A stretch of DNA of 55,859 nt from Candidatus Nyctobacter psychrophilus (GCA_014305025.1 JACRTY010000016.1:51922-107780); one strand, 5' to 3'. Shown: positions 27,627 to 36,876, numbered from the stretch's first letter. Notes: generated by a model not told the origin, from the letters alone. Numbers and translations: made by a program.

Positions 27627-27815
27627 TCAGGCCCGTTTGACGCGACGGGAGCGCAAGCACTGCGTGCAAGCCTTGATCGTCTTATGCGTTCCCGACTCGT
27701 CGACGCGGACCGGCTGAAGGTTGGGAAGCCAGCGACGCTTGGTCTTGTTCATGGCATGGCTGACGTTGTTGCCCGCCATCGGTCCCTTGCCGCACACGTC
27801 GCAGCGTTTGGCCAT
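27627..27815 (-). CDS. rpmB: 50S ribosomal protein L28
   Basis: The 62-residue product begins [12 protein letters not shown] and continues [17 protein letters not shown], the L28 pattern, and ends with [14 protein letters not shown]. The paired CxxC motifs (CDVC and CTQC) show the zinc-binding form. AGGAG lies 5 bases before ATG 27815. It stands alone, divergent from plsX. Confidence 0.95.
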   Translation of the reverse strand: MAKRCDVCGKGPMAGNNVSHAMNKTKRRWLPNLQPVRVDESGTHKTIKACTQCLRSRRVKRA

Positions 27816-27842
27816 TGCATCTCCTGGGTTCTTCGTTCATTG

Positions 27843-27869
27843 AGTATACGTCGGCACGGCGGCCGACAA
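27843..27869 (-). promoter_or_regulatory. candidate rpmB promoter
   Basis: On the minus strand TTGTCG (27869-27864) and TATACT (27848-27843) are separated by 15 bases. The -10 box is good and the spacing is short. It lies 28 bases upstream of the rpmB start. Confidence 0.4.
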
Positions 27870-28018
27870 CCCGGCGAGTCTACCATGCGGCGCTGTTGTC
27901 CGCAACGACTTGGGCCTGCTCTAAAAGCGCACCGTTGCCGGGGAAAGTCCGCGGCGGCGCGTATATCCGTGGTGCTGCACCGCCGAATTCCCGGCGGCTT
28001 TGGAAGGTCAAAGTCTTC

Positions 28019-29032
28019 TTGAACGGTAGGACCCCGCGCATTGCCGTGGATGCGATGGGCGGAGATCACGCTCCCCAGGAGATCGTCGCCGGCGCGGCGC
28101 TCGCTGCGCGCGAAGGTTTCGGGCGCATGCTGGTTGTGGGCGATCGCTCGCAGATTGCGCCGCTGCTGGCCGAACACGGCGACGAGCGGCTTGAACTCGT
28201 GCATGCCCCCGCTGCGGTGCCGATGGACGCCAACCCGGCGCAAGTGGTGCGCAACAGCGGGGCAACGTCGCTGGGCGTCGCGATCGACCTGGTTCGCGAC
28301 GGCCAGGCGGACGCCGTCGTGTCGGCCGGCAACAGCGGCGCGTTCCTGGCGATCGCGCTCGTGCGGTTGCGCACGATTCCGGGTGTCGCGCGCCCGGCGA
28401 TTGCCGTGGTTTATCCGGCCAAATTTGGTCCGGTCGTCGTGCTCGACAGCGGGGCGAACGTCGATTGCCGCCCCGAATGGCTCGCGCAGTTCGGCGTCAT
28501 GGGCAGCGCGTACGCGCGCGCCGTGCTCGGCATCGCCGCACCGAAAGTCGGCATCATCTCCGTCGGCGAGGAGCGCAATAAAGGCAATGCCCAAACGATC
28601 GAAGCGGCCCGGCTGCTTACGGCCGCGCCGGTCGATTTCATCGGCAACGCCGAAGGCAAAGACGTCTTCGTCAATTTAGCGGACGTATTTGTGACCGACG
28701 GTTTCGTGGGCAACGTCATGCTCAAACTTTCCGAAGGCGCCGGTTCACTGATCACCGACATCGTCGTCGCTGAAGTGAAGTCCAGCGGTCCGCGTGAAAA
28801 AGTCGGCGCGTGGCTCGTACGGCCCGCGTTACGGCGCGTGCGCACGAAACTCAGCTACGAAACCTACGGCGGCGCGCCGCTGCTCGGCCTGCGCGGCAAT
28901 TGCATCGTCGCGCACGGCCGTGCGAACCGCACCGCCGTGCGCAGCGCCATTCGCGCCGCCGTGGCCGAAGTGCGTGAGGACGTCGTCGGGCGGATCGGCG
29001 AACTCGTCCGGCCGCTCGAGTGCGTCGAATAA
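28019..29032 (+). CDS. plsX: phosphate acyltransferase PlsX
   Basis: The product makes acyl-phosphate from acyl-ACP at the start of phospholipid synthesis and acts at the membrane surface. It begins RIAVDAMGGDHAPQEIVAGA and contains VVSAGNSGAFLA, FVTDGFVGNVMLK and the C-terminal YGGAPLLGLRGNCIVAHG. I take TTG 28019 as the start (337 residues), with GGAAGG (28002-28007) 11 bases upstream; the frame is open further upstream but that part is not family-like. It overlaps hemW by 13 bases. Confidence 0.93.
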   Translation: MNGRTPRIAVDAMGGDHAPQEIVAGAALAAREGFGRMLVVGDRSQIAPLLAEHGDERLELVHAPAAVPMDANPAQVVRNSGATSLGVAIDLVRDGQADAVVSAGNSGAFLAIALVRLRTIPGVARPAIAVVYPAKFGPVVVLDSGANVDCRPEWLAQFGVMGSAYARAVLGIAAPKVGIISVGEERNKGNAQTIEAARLLTAAPVDFIGNAEGKDVFVNLADVFVTDGFVGNVMLKLSEGAGSLITDIVVAEVKSSGPREKVGAWLVRPALRRVRTKLSYETYGGAPLLGLRGNCIVAHGRANRTAVRSAIRAAVAEVREDVVGRIGELVRPLECVE

Positions 29033-30189
29033 CGGACCTCTCCGGCGAGGCAGCCGGCGTCGCAGCGGGCGGAGTCTACGTCCACTTACCGTTTTGCCCG
29101 TACGTCTGCCCGTACTGTGATTTCGCGAAGTGGCCGTTGCAACGAAGCCGTGCGCAGCGCTACCTACGTGCGCTCGAGGCGGAGATCGCCGCGGCTCCGC
29201 CGTTGCAAGCGCGCACGCTGTTCCTTGGAGGCGGCACGCCCAATACGTATGCGCCTGCGACTATCGCGGCGCTCGTCGCGCAGGCGCGCGAACGGTTCGG
29301 GTTGCCCGCCGCGGCCGAAGCGACGGTCGAGATGAATCCCGATCCCGGACTATGCACGCCCGAGGTGTTCGCCGCGTATGCGCACGCGGGCATCACGCGC
29401 GTTTCGCTCGGCGTTCAGTCCCTCGTTCCCGAAGAACTTGCCGTGCTCGGCCGACGACACTGTGCAGGTGACGTCACGGTCGCCGTCGAGCGGGCACGCC
29501 GCGCGGGCATCGGCAATATCTCGGTCGACCTCATCTTTGCCGTTCCGGGCCAGACCGTCGCATCGTGGCGCCGCACGCTGGAGGCGGCGCTGGCACTCGA
29601 ACCGGCGCACGTGTCGACCTACGGACTGACGATCGAAGAGAACACGCCCTATGCCGCGTGGCAAGCGCGACGGCCCGGCGACTTCATCGGCAGTGATGCC
29701 GAAGCCGAACTGTACGCGCTCGGCATCGACATGCTCGAAGCCGCAGGCTTCGAGCATTACGAGATCAGCAATTTCGCGCGCCCGGGCGCGCGCTGCGCAC
29801 ACAACGAGAATTATTGGAGGAACGGCAACTATCTTGGTCTGGGGGTCGGCGCCGCTTCGTACCTCGCCGGTTGCCGCGCCGTGCATACGCGCGACTTCGA
29901 GACGTACTGCACCGCACTGGAGCGCTCTGCCGCCGTGCCGGGCGACGGCGAGCGCTTGGAAGGTGCGGCGCAGCTGGGTGAAGCGGCGATGCTCGCCCTG
30001 CGGACCTCCGAGGGCGTCGACGTGGCCGCTTTCAAACAACGTTACGGCGTGAACGTCCTGCACCGGTATGCGGCGGTGCTGACCGATTTACGGGCTGCCG
30101 GAACGCTCGACGTGACGCCGTCGCACGTTCGCTTGACGCGCCGCGGCCGGTTCATCGCCAACGACGTGTGCCAAGCCTTCGTCGCATGA
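29020..30189 (+). CDS. hemW: radical SAM protein HemW-like (heme chaperone / coproporphyrinogen oxidase-like)
   Basis: The 389-residue product has the radical SAM cluster motif CPYVCPYC near residue 26, followed by DFAKW, the GGGTPNTY block, NPD, and a C-terminal HemN-like region (NYWRNGNYLGLGVGAASY). HemW proteins bind heme and deliver it, and lack the HemN catalytic extension; the CxxxCxxC followed by DF fits HemW. The start is GTG 29020, overlapping plsX. It is coupled downstream to the PIN/TRAM gene by ATGA. Confidence 0.88.
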   Translation: MRRITDLSGEAAGVAAGGVYVHLPFCPYVCPYCDFAKWPLQRSRAQRYLRALEAEIAAAPPLQARTLFLGGGTPNTYAPATIAALVAQARERFGLPAAAEATVEMNPDPGLCTPEVFAAYAHAGITRVSLGVQSLVPEELAVLGRRHCAGDVTVAVERARRAGIGNISVDLIFAVPGQTVASWRRTLEAALALEPAHVSTYGLTIEENTPYAAWQARRPGDFIGSDAEAELYALGIDMLEAAGFEHYEISNFARPGARCAHNENYWRNGNYLGLGVGAASYLAGCRAVHTRDFETYCTALERSAAVPGDGERLEGAAQLGEAAMLALRTSEGVDVAAFKQRYGVNVLHRYAAVLTDLRAAGTLDVTPSHVRLTRRGRFIANDVCQAFVA

Positions 30190-31265
30190 GCGTCGCGGCG
30201 TCGGTTCTTCGCGTCTTGTTTATGGCCGTGTTCGCCATCGCGGGCTTTTTGCTCGGACGCGAAGCGTACATGCACTTGATATCCCTGCACGTCGCCAATC
30301 AGTCGTGGCTGATTGCTCTCGAGATCGTCGCTCCGCTGGTGGGTGCGCTCGCGGGGCTCTTCGCCGCCCCGTACGCGCAGGCGCTGTTCGAAGTCGAGCT
30401 CGACGCGGTCGAAGACGCCGTCGAGCGCCTGACGCCGCAGCAGATTCTCGGCGGGGTCGTAGGCTTGATCGCGGGACTCGTCATCGCGTTCCTGATCAAG
30501 AACGTGCTCTTCGAAGCGATTGCGGGCGCCGGAACCGCGGGCGCGATCGTGTCGCGCGTCTCGTACATCGTGCTCAGCGTCTTTGCCGCGTTTCTCGGTG
30601 CGCGAGTCGGCGCGAAGCAACGCTTGCCCAAAGTCGCCGGCGACACCGCTCCGGCCGAGGGCCAGCCGAAGATCATCGACACGTCGGTCATCGTCGACGG
30701 CCGCGTTCTCGAGATCGTCGGAAGCGGATTCTTGGAGGGCCCCCTGGTCGTGCCACGCTTCGTGCTGCGCGAACTGCAGACGATCGCCGATTCGGTCGAT
30801 TCGCAGCGGCGCATTCGCGGACGGCGCGGGCTCGACGTGCTCGCCAAACTGCAAGAGACCGTTGCGCTGCACATCGACGAACGCAATTACGATGACGTGG
30901 GGGGCGTCGATGCGAAACTCGTGCGCTTGGCGCGCGAGCGCAACGGAAAGCTGGTCACCAACGACTACAACCTCAACCGGGTCGCGCACGTTGAAGGCGT
31001 GGTCGTGCTCAACATTAACGAGCTTGCCGGCGCGGTTAAACCCGTCGTACTACCGGGCGAGGAGTTGCACGTTACGGTCGTGCGGGACGGCAAAGAGCCG
31101 CATCAGGGCATCGGCTACCTCGACGACGGCACGATGGTCGTCGTCGAAAACGGACGCCGTCTGATCGGCGAAGGCACCGACGTGCAAGTAACCAGCGTTT
31201 TACAAACGGTTGCCGGACGCATGATCTTCGCCAAGCCCAAACGCCCGACGCAGCTCACGACGTGA
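30186..31265 (+). CDS. PIN/TRAM-domain membrane protein (YacL-like)
   Basis: The 359-residue product has four transmembrane helices (about residues 5-130), then a PIN nuclease domain beginning PKIIDTSVIVDGRVLEI (about 165-181) and a C-terminal TRAM domain that binds RNA (about 285-345). This is the Bacillus YacL family. In Bacillus yacL precedes ispD and ispF, exactly as here. The start is ATG 30186 within ATGA; the stop is within GTGA of ispD. The function of the family is not firmly known. Confidence 0.9.
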   Translation: MSVAASVLRVLFMAVFAIAGFLLGREAYMHLISLHVANQSWLIALEIVAPLVGALAGLFAAPYAQALFEVELDAVEDAVERLTPQQILGGVVGLIAGLVIAFLIKNVLFEAIAGAGTAGAIVSRVSYIVLSVFAAFLGARVGAKQRLPKVAGDTAPAEGQPKIIDTSVIVDGRVLEIVGSGFLEGPLVVPRFVLRELQTIADSVDSQRRIRGRRGLDVLAKLQETVALHIDERNYDDVGGVDAKLVRLARERNGKLVTNDYNLNRVAHVEGVVVLNINELAGAVKPVVLPGEELHVTVVRDGKEPHQGIGYLDDGTMVVVENGRRLIGEGTDVQVTSVLQTVAGRMIFAKPKRPTQLTT

Positions 31266-31972
31266 CGTTTTGCGCGGTCGTCGTAGCGGCCGGCCGGGGC
31301 GAGCGCTTCGGTCAGCCGAAACAACTCGTCGAGGTTGCGGGGCGGCCGCTTGCGGCCTGGTCGCTGGCGACGGTGGGCGCGATGCCCGAGCTGGGCGATG
31401 TGGTCATCGCGACCGAGCCGCAGAGCATCCTGACCTTTGAGCGGCTGGCGCGCGAGTTCGCGCCGCGCTTACGCGCGATGGTCGTGGCCGGCGGGGCGAC
31501 CCGCCAAGAGAGCGTCGCGCGGGCGCTCGCGGCGGTTCCGGACCGCTGTGACGCGGTCTTCGTGCACGACGGTGCACGCCCGCTGCTCGTCGCCGCCGAC
31601 GTGCGCGCCGGCATGGCCGTTACCGCGTCGGGTACCGGCGCCGTCCTCGCAGCGCCGGTGGCCGATACGATCAAGGTCGTGGCTCCGGATAGCCGTAGCG
31701 TTGTCCGGACGCTGGATCGGACGGAGCTGTGGGCCGCGCAAACCCCGCAGTTCGCCATGCTTGCGGATCTGCGAGCCGCGCATGCCGCGGCGGCGGCCGC
31801 CGCTTTCGTGGGAACCGACGAGGCCATGCTGCTCGAACGCGCGGGTTACCGCGTCGTCGTCGTGCCGGCGAGCGGCGAAAACTTCAAGGTGACGCTGCCC
31901 GGCGACCGCGACCGCGCAGAGGCCATTTTGCGGCGACGCATGGGCGTGCCGGCGTCCGCGGCAGCGGGATGA
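31262..31972 (+). CDS. ispD: 2-C-methyl-D-erythritol 4-phosphate cytidylyltransferase
   Basis: The 236-residue enzyme couples CTP to MEP in the isoprenoid pathway. The N-terminal VVVAAGRGERFGQPKQL is the nucleotidyltransferase signature; VHDGARPLL and RTELWAAQTPQ are typical later blocks. The start is GTG 31262 in a GTGA overlap. It is paired with ispF, which acts two steps later. Confidence 0.94.
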   Translation: MTFCAVVVAAGRGERFGQPKQLVEVAGRPLAAWSLATVGAMPELGDVVIATEPQSILTFERLAREFAPRLRAMVVAGGATRQESVARALAAVPDRCDAVFVHDGARPLLVAADVRAGMAVTASGTGAVLAAPVADTIKVVAPDSRSVVRTLDRTELWAAQTPQFAMLADLRAAHAAAAAAAFVGTDEAMLLERAGYRVVVVPASGENFKVTLPGDRDRAEAILRRRMGVPASAAAG

Positions 31973-32460
31973 CGCCGTTGCGGGTCGGCCATGGTTTCGA
32001 CGCGCACCGGTTGGCCGTAGGCCGGCCGTTCATTCTGGGCGGGGTCACGATTCCGTACGAGAAGGGGCCGCTCGGGCACTCGGACGCCGACGTCCTGGCT
32101 CATGCGCTCTCGGATGCGATTCTCGGCGCGTGCGCGCTCGGGGACCTCGGCGCCCACTTTCCCGATACGGACCAGCGCTGGAAAGACGCGAACTCGATGC
32201 GCTTGCTGGAAGCATGCGCCGGACTCGCGCGTTCGGCGGGTTATGAAATCGGAAACGTGGCTGCGACCGTGGTGGTCCAGGCGCCGAAGCTCGCTCCGCA
32301 CCTGGCCGCCGTGCGCGAGCACGTTGCCGCCGCGCTGCGCATCGAAAGCGCCGCCGTCGGTGTTACAGCGAAGACGAGCGAAGGCATGGGATACACCGGC
32401 GACGGCACGGGTATCGCCGCCTATGCCGTCGCGCTTTTGTTCCGACCGCAGGCCCAATGA
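31969..32460 (+). CDS. ispF: 2-C-methyl-D-erythritol 2,4-cyclodiphosphate synthase
   Basis: The 163-residue zinc enzyme closes the cyclodiphosphate ring in the MEP pathway. It has the metal-binding GHGFDAHRL, LGHSDADVLAHALSDAILGA, DIGAHFPDTD-like LGAHFPDTDQRW, and the terminal TTNE-like TSEGMGYTGDGTGIAAYA. ATG 31969 overlaps ispD (ATGA). The longer frame from 31729 is an ispD shadow. Confidence 0.95.
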   Translation: MTPLRVGHGFDAHRLAVGRPFILGGVTIPYEKGPLGHSDADVLAHALSDAILGACALGDLGAHFPDTDQRWKDANSMRLLEACAGLARSAGYEIGNVAATVVVQAPKLAPHLAAVREHVAAALRIESAAVGVTAKTSEGMGYTGDGTGIAAYAVALLFRPQAQ

Positions 32461-33062
32461 CAGCAATCGATCTCGAAGCGTACCCCTTCACCGCGACCCT
32501 AGGCCCGCAGGTTGAGCCGAATCGGGGCCGTGACGCGCTCGCCGAAGCGATGCAACGTACGAAGCTGCTGGAAAACCCGCCGCCGCCGGCTGCACTGCGC
32601 TGGATCGACACGTTCCTCGAAGCGTACGGCGGAGCGGTCGCGACCGTAGCCGACGCGCTGCCGCTGGTGCGTGCGCTGCGAGCCGAAGCGGTAATCGTGC
32701 CGGCGCTCGATCTCGAACGGCTGCGTAATCGTCAAGTGCTGTTCTTTCTCGATGCGGTGAGCCAGTACGTCGACGATCAGTCCGAACTGCGCGGGTTGCC
32801 GCTGGAACACGATCTGCACGAGATCGCCGGCGAGTTCGGTCTCGCCGACGACGACGCGCTGTGGGCGGTGCGCGTCGCGCTGACGGGAGTAGCGTCCGGA
32901 CCTCCCCTCGAGTTGATCTTTCCGCTCCTGGGTCACGACCGGATCATGATGCGTATCGGTGCGGTCAACGCGCACGTGCTTCACGGGCGTGGTCTCGAAC
33001 CGATCCCTTACGGCCCGGGCGGCGTTCCGTTTACGACGATCGAAGGAAAGCCCCCGGGATGA
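32457..33062 (+). CDS. free-standing GltX anticodon-binding-domain protein
   Basis: The 201-residue product lacks all catalytic motifs of glutamyl-tRNA synthetase (no HIGH, no KLSKR), but its C-terminal part (about residues 125-180) matches the end of GltX: EIAGEFGLADDDALWAVRVA and then LTGVASGPPLELIFPLLGHD. The position between ispF and cysE is where gltX sits in Bacillus and Clostridia. It therefore looks like the tRNA-binding domain of an ancestral gltX kept after loss of the catalytic half. The reading frame is intact and coupled to its neighbours by ATGA at both ends, so it is not an obvious pseudogene. Its function is unknown; tRNA-Glu binding or regulation is possible. Confidence 0.7.
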   Translation: MTAIDLEAYPFTATLGPQVEPNRGRDALAEAMQRTKLLENPPPPAALRWIDTFLEAYGGAVATVADALPLVRALRAEAVIVPALDLERLRNRQVLFFLDAVSQYVDDQSELRGLPLEHDLHEIAGEFGLADDDALWAVRVALTGVASGPPLELIFPLLGHDRIMMRIGAVNAHVLHGRGLEPIPYGPGGVPFTTIEGKPPG

Positions 33063-33766
33063 GCCTCTTTGCGGACGTGCTGGCCGACTGGCGCGTGCCC
33101 GTCGAAAAGGATCCGGCGGCGCGCGGCTACCTCGACGTCCTGCTTTCCTATCCCGGATTTCATGCCGTGACGGCATACCGGGTTCTGCATCGCTTGTGGG
33201 GTGCGCGCATTCCGCTTTTGCCGCGCTTTCTGGCTAACATCGTGCGCACCCTCACCGGCATCGAAATTCATCCCGCCGCCAAAATCGGTAAACGCTTCTT
33301 CATCGATCACGGCATGGGCGTCTTGATCGGTGAGACCTCTGAAATCGGCGACGACGTGACGCTGTACAAAAACGTCACGCTGGGCGGCACGAGTTTGGGG
33401 CCGGGAAAACGGCATCCGACCTTGGGGAACGACGTCGTGGTCGGGACCAATGCGTGCGTGCTGGGAGCGATCGTCGTTGGGGACGGAGCGCGCATCGGTG
33501 CAGGTTCCGTCGTCGTGCGCGACGTGCCGCCGAACGCGACGGTGGTCGGCATCCCCGGCCGGATCGTACTGGTCGCGGGGAAGCCCGCCGTTACGCGGAC
33601 GGCGCTCGTCGACATGCCGGATCCGCAAGGCATGGTCGTGCAGCAACTTGCCGAGCGCGTCGCTGCGCTGGAAGTAAAACTGGCCGAATTCGGCGTTCCG
33701 ACGCAAGCGCGCCGCGCGCCCTCCGTCAATCCGGCGATCTTCGACGATGTCTCTCCAGCTATATAA
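33059..33766 (+). CDS. cysE: serine O-acetyltransferase
   Basis: The 235-residue enzyme acetylates serine for cysteine synthesis. The left-handed beta-helix is seen in GIEIHPAAKIGKRFFIDHGM, GVLIGETSEIGDDVTLYKNV and TLGGTSLGPGKRHPTLG. The HGMGVVIGET-type active-site histidine is present. ATG 33059 is within ATGA. It overlaps cysS by 20 bases, so cysteine synthesis and cysteine charging are encoded together. Confidence 0.94.
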   Translation: MSLFADVLADWRVPVEKDPAARGYLDVLLSYPGFHAVTAYRVLHRLWGARIPLLPRFLANIVRTLTGIEIHPAAKIGKRFFIDHGMGVLIGETSEIGDDVTLYKNVTLGGTSLGPGKRHPTLGNDVVVGTNACVLGAIVVGDGARIGAGSVVVRDVPPNATVVGIPGRIVLVAGKPAVTRTALVDMPDPQGMVVQQLAERVAALEVKLAEFGVPTQARRAPSVNPAIFDDVSPAI

Positions 33767-35219
33767 CACGCGTACGCGCGCGGTTGAACCGTTCGCTCCC
33801 GTGCGCGCGCCCGACGTTACGATGTACGTCTGCGGGTTAACGCCTTCGGCCGAAGCGCATCTCGGCCACGCGCGTTCCTTTTTGTTCTTCGACGTCTTGC
33901 GGCGCTATCTCGTGCACCTCGGTTACCGGGTCACCTACGTGCGCAACGTCACCGATATCGACGATCGCAGCATCGCGACGGCGCAGGCTGAAGGCGTTTC
34001 GTTCAGCGCCGTCGTGGCGCGCCATCTGGCCAGCTTCAACCGTTCGATGGACCGCCTGCACGTGCTCGAGCCCGATCACGAGCCCCATGCGACGGCGTAC
34101 ATTGGGCAGATCGTCGCGATGATCGGCAGTCTGATCGACGGCGGCCACGCGTACGTCGCGGCGGACGGGGTCTACTACGCTGTTGGTTCGTTCGCGTGCT
34201 ACGGCGCGCTGTCGGGCCGTAATACGGACGAACTGCTGATCGGCGCGCGCATTGCTCCCGGTGAAGACAAGCGCGACCCGCTCGATTTTGCGCTGTGGAA
34301 GTTTGCGAAGGCCGGCGAACCGGCGTGGGCGTCGCCATGGGGCGCGGGCCGGCCCGGCTGGCACATCGAGTGTTCGGCGATGTCTCACGCGCTGTTGGGT
34401 GAGCCGCTCGACATCCACGGCGGGGGATTCGACTTGATCTTTCCGCATCACGAGAATGAGATCGCGCAGACCGAAGCGCTCTACGGCGGTCCGATGGCAA
34501 ACATGTGGGTGCACGGCGGCCTCCTGCTCTTCGACGGAAAGAAGATGTCGAAGTCACTCGGCAACTTTGAGCCGCTCTCGGACTTGCTCGACCGCCACGA
34601 CGCGCAGGCGATCCGCCTGCTGTTCCTGCAAGCAGGATATCGTAAACCACTGAACTTTACGGAGCCGTCGATCGAAGGTGCGACGAGCGGGCTGCGGCGT
34701 CTGCAGAGCGCGTACGATGCGTTGCGCGCGGCGCCGGCAGCCGGAGCGGCACAATCCTCGGCGCGGGCGGTGGTCGAGTCCTACGAACGCCGCTTCTTCG
34801 TCGCGCTTGACGACGATATGAATACGTCGGCTGCCGTCGCGGTGCTTTTCGACCTCACGAGCGAGGCGCGCGCGTTGGAAGACGCCGGTGCCGGGAGCCT
34901 CGCCGCTGCGTTCATGCACGAGGCGCTGGGGCTCATCGGACTCGACCCCTCCCAGCGCGTACATCCCAACGACGACCCACACCGGATTCTGCACGCGGAT
35001 TTCGTATCGCGTTTGAGCTCCATGCTCGGTGACGTCGTTCGTTTCAACGGAGCGGCAGCGAGCCCCGAGGCGGCGATCGCGGCCGTGATCAAGGCGCGCA
35101 ATCGGGCACGCCTAGCCAAAGATTTTCGGCTCGCCGACCGGCTTCGCATCGCGCTTTCCGACGTCGGCGTGCACCTGCACGACACCAAGGAGGGCACGAC
35201 GTGGACCGTCGTCGCCTAG
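33747..35219 (+). CDS. cysS: cysteinyl-tRNA synthetase
   Basis: The 490-residue class I synthetase charges tRNA-Cys. Motifs are HLGHAR (HIGH box, about residues 38-43), the zinc ligands in YVCG, IECSAM and FPHHENE, and KKMSKSLGN (KMSKS). The usual CGPTVYD block preceding HIGH is here CGLTPSAEA, a departure from the bacterial norm. Everything else looks complete. It overlaps cysE and is followed, overlapping by 19 bases, by rlmB. Confidence 0.95.
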   Translation: MSLQLYNTRTRAVEPFAPVRAPDVTMYVCGLTPSAEAHLGHARSFLFFDVLRRYLVHLGYRVTYVRNVTDIDDRSIATAQAEGVSFSAVVARHLASFNRSMDRLHVLEPDHEPHATAYIGQIVAMIGSLIDGGHAYVAADGVYYAVGSFACYGALSGRNTDELLIGARIAPGEDKRDPLDFALWKFAKAGEPAWASPWGAGRPGWHIECSAMSHALLGEPLDIHGGGFDLIFPHHENEIAQTEALYGGPMANMWVHGGLLLFDGKKMSKSLGNFEPLSDLLDRHDAQAIRLLFLQAGYRKPLNFTEPSIEGATSGLRRLQSAYDALRAAPAAGAAQSSARAVVESYERRFFVALDDDMNTSAAVAVLFDLTSEARALEDAGAGSLAAAFMHEALGLIGLDPSQRVHPNDDPHRILHADFVSRLSSMLGDVVRFNGAAASPEAAIAAVIKARNRARLAKDFRLADRLRIALSDVGVHLHDTKEGTTWTVVA

Positions 35220-36001
35220 GGTCCAGCCGCCCCCCGCGACGCAAAGAGGACCTCGATCTGGACGACGTCGTCTACGGCGTCCATGCCATCGAAGAAGCGC
35301 TGACGGCCGGTGAGCCGCTTCGTCGCCTGTACGTCGGCGATGAGCGTAAGCGTGACCCGGCGCTACGCAAGCTGCTGGATAACGCCAAGGCCGCGGGCGT
35401 AACGGTGCGCTACGAGAGCCGCACATTCTTCTCTCAGTTTCCGTATCGGGCGCATCAAAGCGTCGTCGCGTTCGGAACCCCATTCGCCTACGCTTCGCTT
35501 GACGAAGCGCTTGCTGTTCCGCGTGCCGGCCAAGCGCTCTTCATCGTCCTCGATCATATTACGGACCCGCACAACGCCGGCGCCATCATTCGCTCGGCGG
35601 AAGGTGCGGGCGCGAATGCGGCCGTCATTCCAGAACGGCGCGCTGCCGGCGTCAACGCAACGGTACGTAAAGCCGCCGCCGGTGCGGCCGCGCACCTGCC
35701 GATCGCGCGCGTCGCGAATGTCGCCGGCGCCCTGCGCGCGCTCAAGAAGGCCCAGGTCTGGGTCGCGGGCGCGGCGGTCGGGGACGGCGCCGTCGATTAT
35801 ACGCAAGCCGACCTGGGCGGCGATCTCGCGATTGTGATCGGCGCCGAGGGCCACGGCATTTCGCCCGTCGTGCGCAAGGAGTGCGATTTTCTCGTTCGCA
35901 TCCCGCTGTTCGGCACGCTCGACTCGCTCAACGCCTCGGTGGCGGCGGGCATCCTGCTGTTCGAAGCACGTCGCCAGCGGCGGTCCTCGGCGGCGTCCTG
36001 A
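35201..36001 (+). CDS. rlmB: 23S rRNA 2'-O-ribose methyltransferase (RlmB/TrmH family)
   Basis: The 266-residue SPOUT methyltransferase has an N-terminal RNA-binding domain (YGVHAIEEAL...) and the three SPOUT motifs: DHITDPHNAGAIIRSAEGAG, VIGAEGHGIS and IPLFGTLDSLNASVAAGILL. It probably methylates G2251-equivalent of 23S rRNA. The GTG start at 35201 has AAGGAGG (35188-35194) six bases upstream. The order cysS-rlmB matches Bacillus (where mrnC lies between them; mrnC is missing here). Confidence 0.9.
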   Translation: MDRRRLGSSRPPRRKEDLDLDDVVYGVHAIEEALTAGEPLRRLYVGDERKRDPALRKLLDNAKAAGVTVRYESRTFFSQFPYRAHQSVVAFGTPFAYASLDEALAVPRAGQALFIVLDHITDPHNAGAIIRSAEGAGANAAVIPERRAAGVNATVRKAAAGAAAHLPIARVANVAGALRALKKAQVWVAGAAVGDGAVDYTQADLGGDLAIVIGAEGHGISPVVRKECDFLVRIPLFGTLDSLNASVAAGILLFEARRQRRSSAAS

Positions 36002-36056
36002 GTGGTGCCGCCCGGACATGCCAAGCGAGCGCTCGTTATGGCGGTCGGTTTCAGCC

Positions 36057-36085
36057 TTGACGCTCTTGCAGGACCCTCCTATAAT
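36057..36085 (+). promoter_or_regulatory. sigH promoter, near-consensus sigma-70 type
   Basis: TTGACG (36057-36062) and TATAAT (36080-36085) are separated by 17 bases. This is one mismatch from the ideal sigma-70 promoter. Transcription should begin near 36092, giving a leader of about 68 bases. Confidence 0.85.
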
Positions 36086-36159
36086 GAAGAGATGCGCACG
36101 GCTCGACGGGCTCCGGCCCGCGATTTCGTCCGTATGGTTAGACTAGGAGAACAACTGAA

Positions 36160-36807
36160 ATGGGGCTTGCACAGACCACGCCCGACGCGCTCGAATACCA
36201 CGAGCGGGCCGACGAGGATCTGGTCTCATCCGCCAAGGCGGGAGACAATCTGGCGATGGAGTTCTTGCTCAACAAATACAAGAATTTCGTTCGTATCAAG
36301 GCCAAGAGCTACTTTTTGATCGGCGCCGACCGCGAAGATATCATCCAAGAAGGGATGATCGGTCTGTACAAGGCGGTCCGCGATTTCAAAGCCGATAAAC
36401 TTTCCAGCTTTCGGGCCTTTGCCGAACTCTGCATCACGCGGCAGATCATCACCGCGATCAAGACGGCGACGCGCCAAAAACACATCCCGCTCAACCAGTA
36501 CATTTCGCTCAACAAGCCGATCTACGACGAAGACAGCGAACGCACGCTGCTCGACGTGATGGCTTCGCAGAAGACGTCCGATCCCGAAGAGCTCGTCATC
36601 AACCAGGAAGTCTCCGAGGACATCAAGGAGCGCATCCAAGAGAATCTCTCCGACCTCGAATCGCAGGTGCTGCTCTCGTACCTCGAAGGCAAGAGTTACC
36701 AGGAGATGGCCCGCGACCTGAGCCGCCACGTCAAGTCGATCGACAACGCACTGCAACGCGTCAAGCGGAAGATTGAGAAAAACCTTGCGGAGATCGAGCT
36801 GCCGTAA
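36160..36807 (+). CDS. sigH: RNA polymerase sigma factor, SigH (Spo0H) type
   Basis: The 215-residue product is a sigma-70 family factor closest to Bacillus SigH. Region 2 shows ADREDIIQEGMIGLYKAVRD and then FRAFAELCITRQIITAIKTA, the -10-binding segment; region 4 shows LEGKSYQEMARDLSRHVKSI, a helix-turn-helix for the -35 box. AGGAG lies about 11 bases before ATG 36160. It is preceded by a near-consensus promoter and followed by a strong terminator, so it is a monocistronic unit. In Bacillus sigH also follows the cysS-rlmB block. No sporulation gene is seen in the window, so its role here is probably stress or growth-phase control. Confidence 0.92.
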   Translation: MGLAQTTPDALEYHERADEDLVSSAKAGDNLAMEFLLNKYKNFVRIKAKSYFLIGADREDIIQEGMIGLYKAVRDFKADKLSSFRAFAELCITRQIITAIKTATRQKHIPLNQYISLNKPIYDEDSERTLLDVMASQKTSDPEELVINQEVSEDIKERIQENLSDLESQVLLSYLEGKSYQEMARDLSRHVKSIDNALQRVKRKIEKNLAEIELP

Positions 36808-36821
36808 GGCCCGAACAACGT

Positions 36822-36840
36822 GGCGCCATAAAGGCGCACT
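36822..36840 (+). repeat. 19-base repeat, copy 1
   Basis: GGCGCCATAAAGGCGCACT matches 47242-47260 (GGCGACATAACGGCGCACT) at 17 of 19 positions. The two copies bracket the HNH, tRNA, malate synthase and NRPS segment. Both are followed within about 45 bases by ACGTGGA or GACGTGGA. Confidence 0.5.
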
Positions 36841-36876
36841 GAATGGTTGAACCTTCCTGACTTCACGTGGATCTTA

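Noticed and set aside
28889..29019. Separate small gene between plsX and hemW
   Set aside because: The plsX frame runs through and overlaps hemW; other frames have no features.
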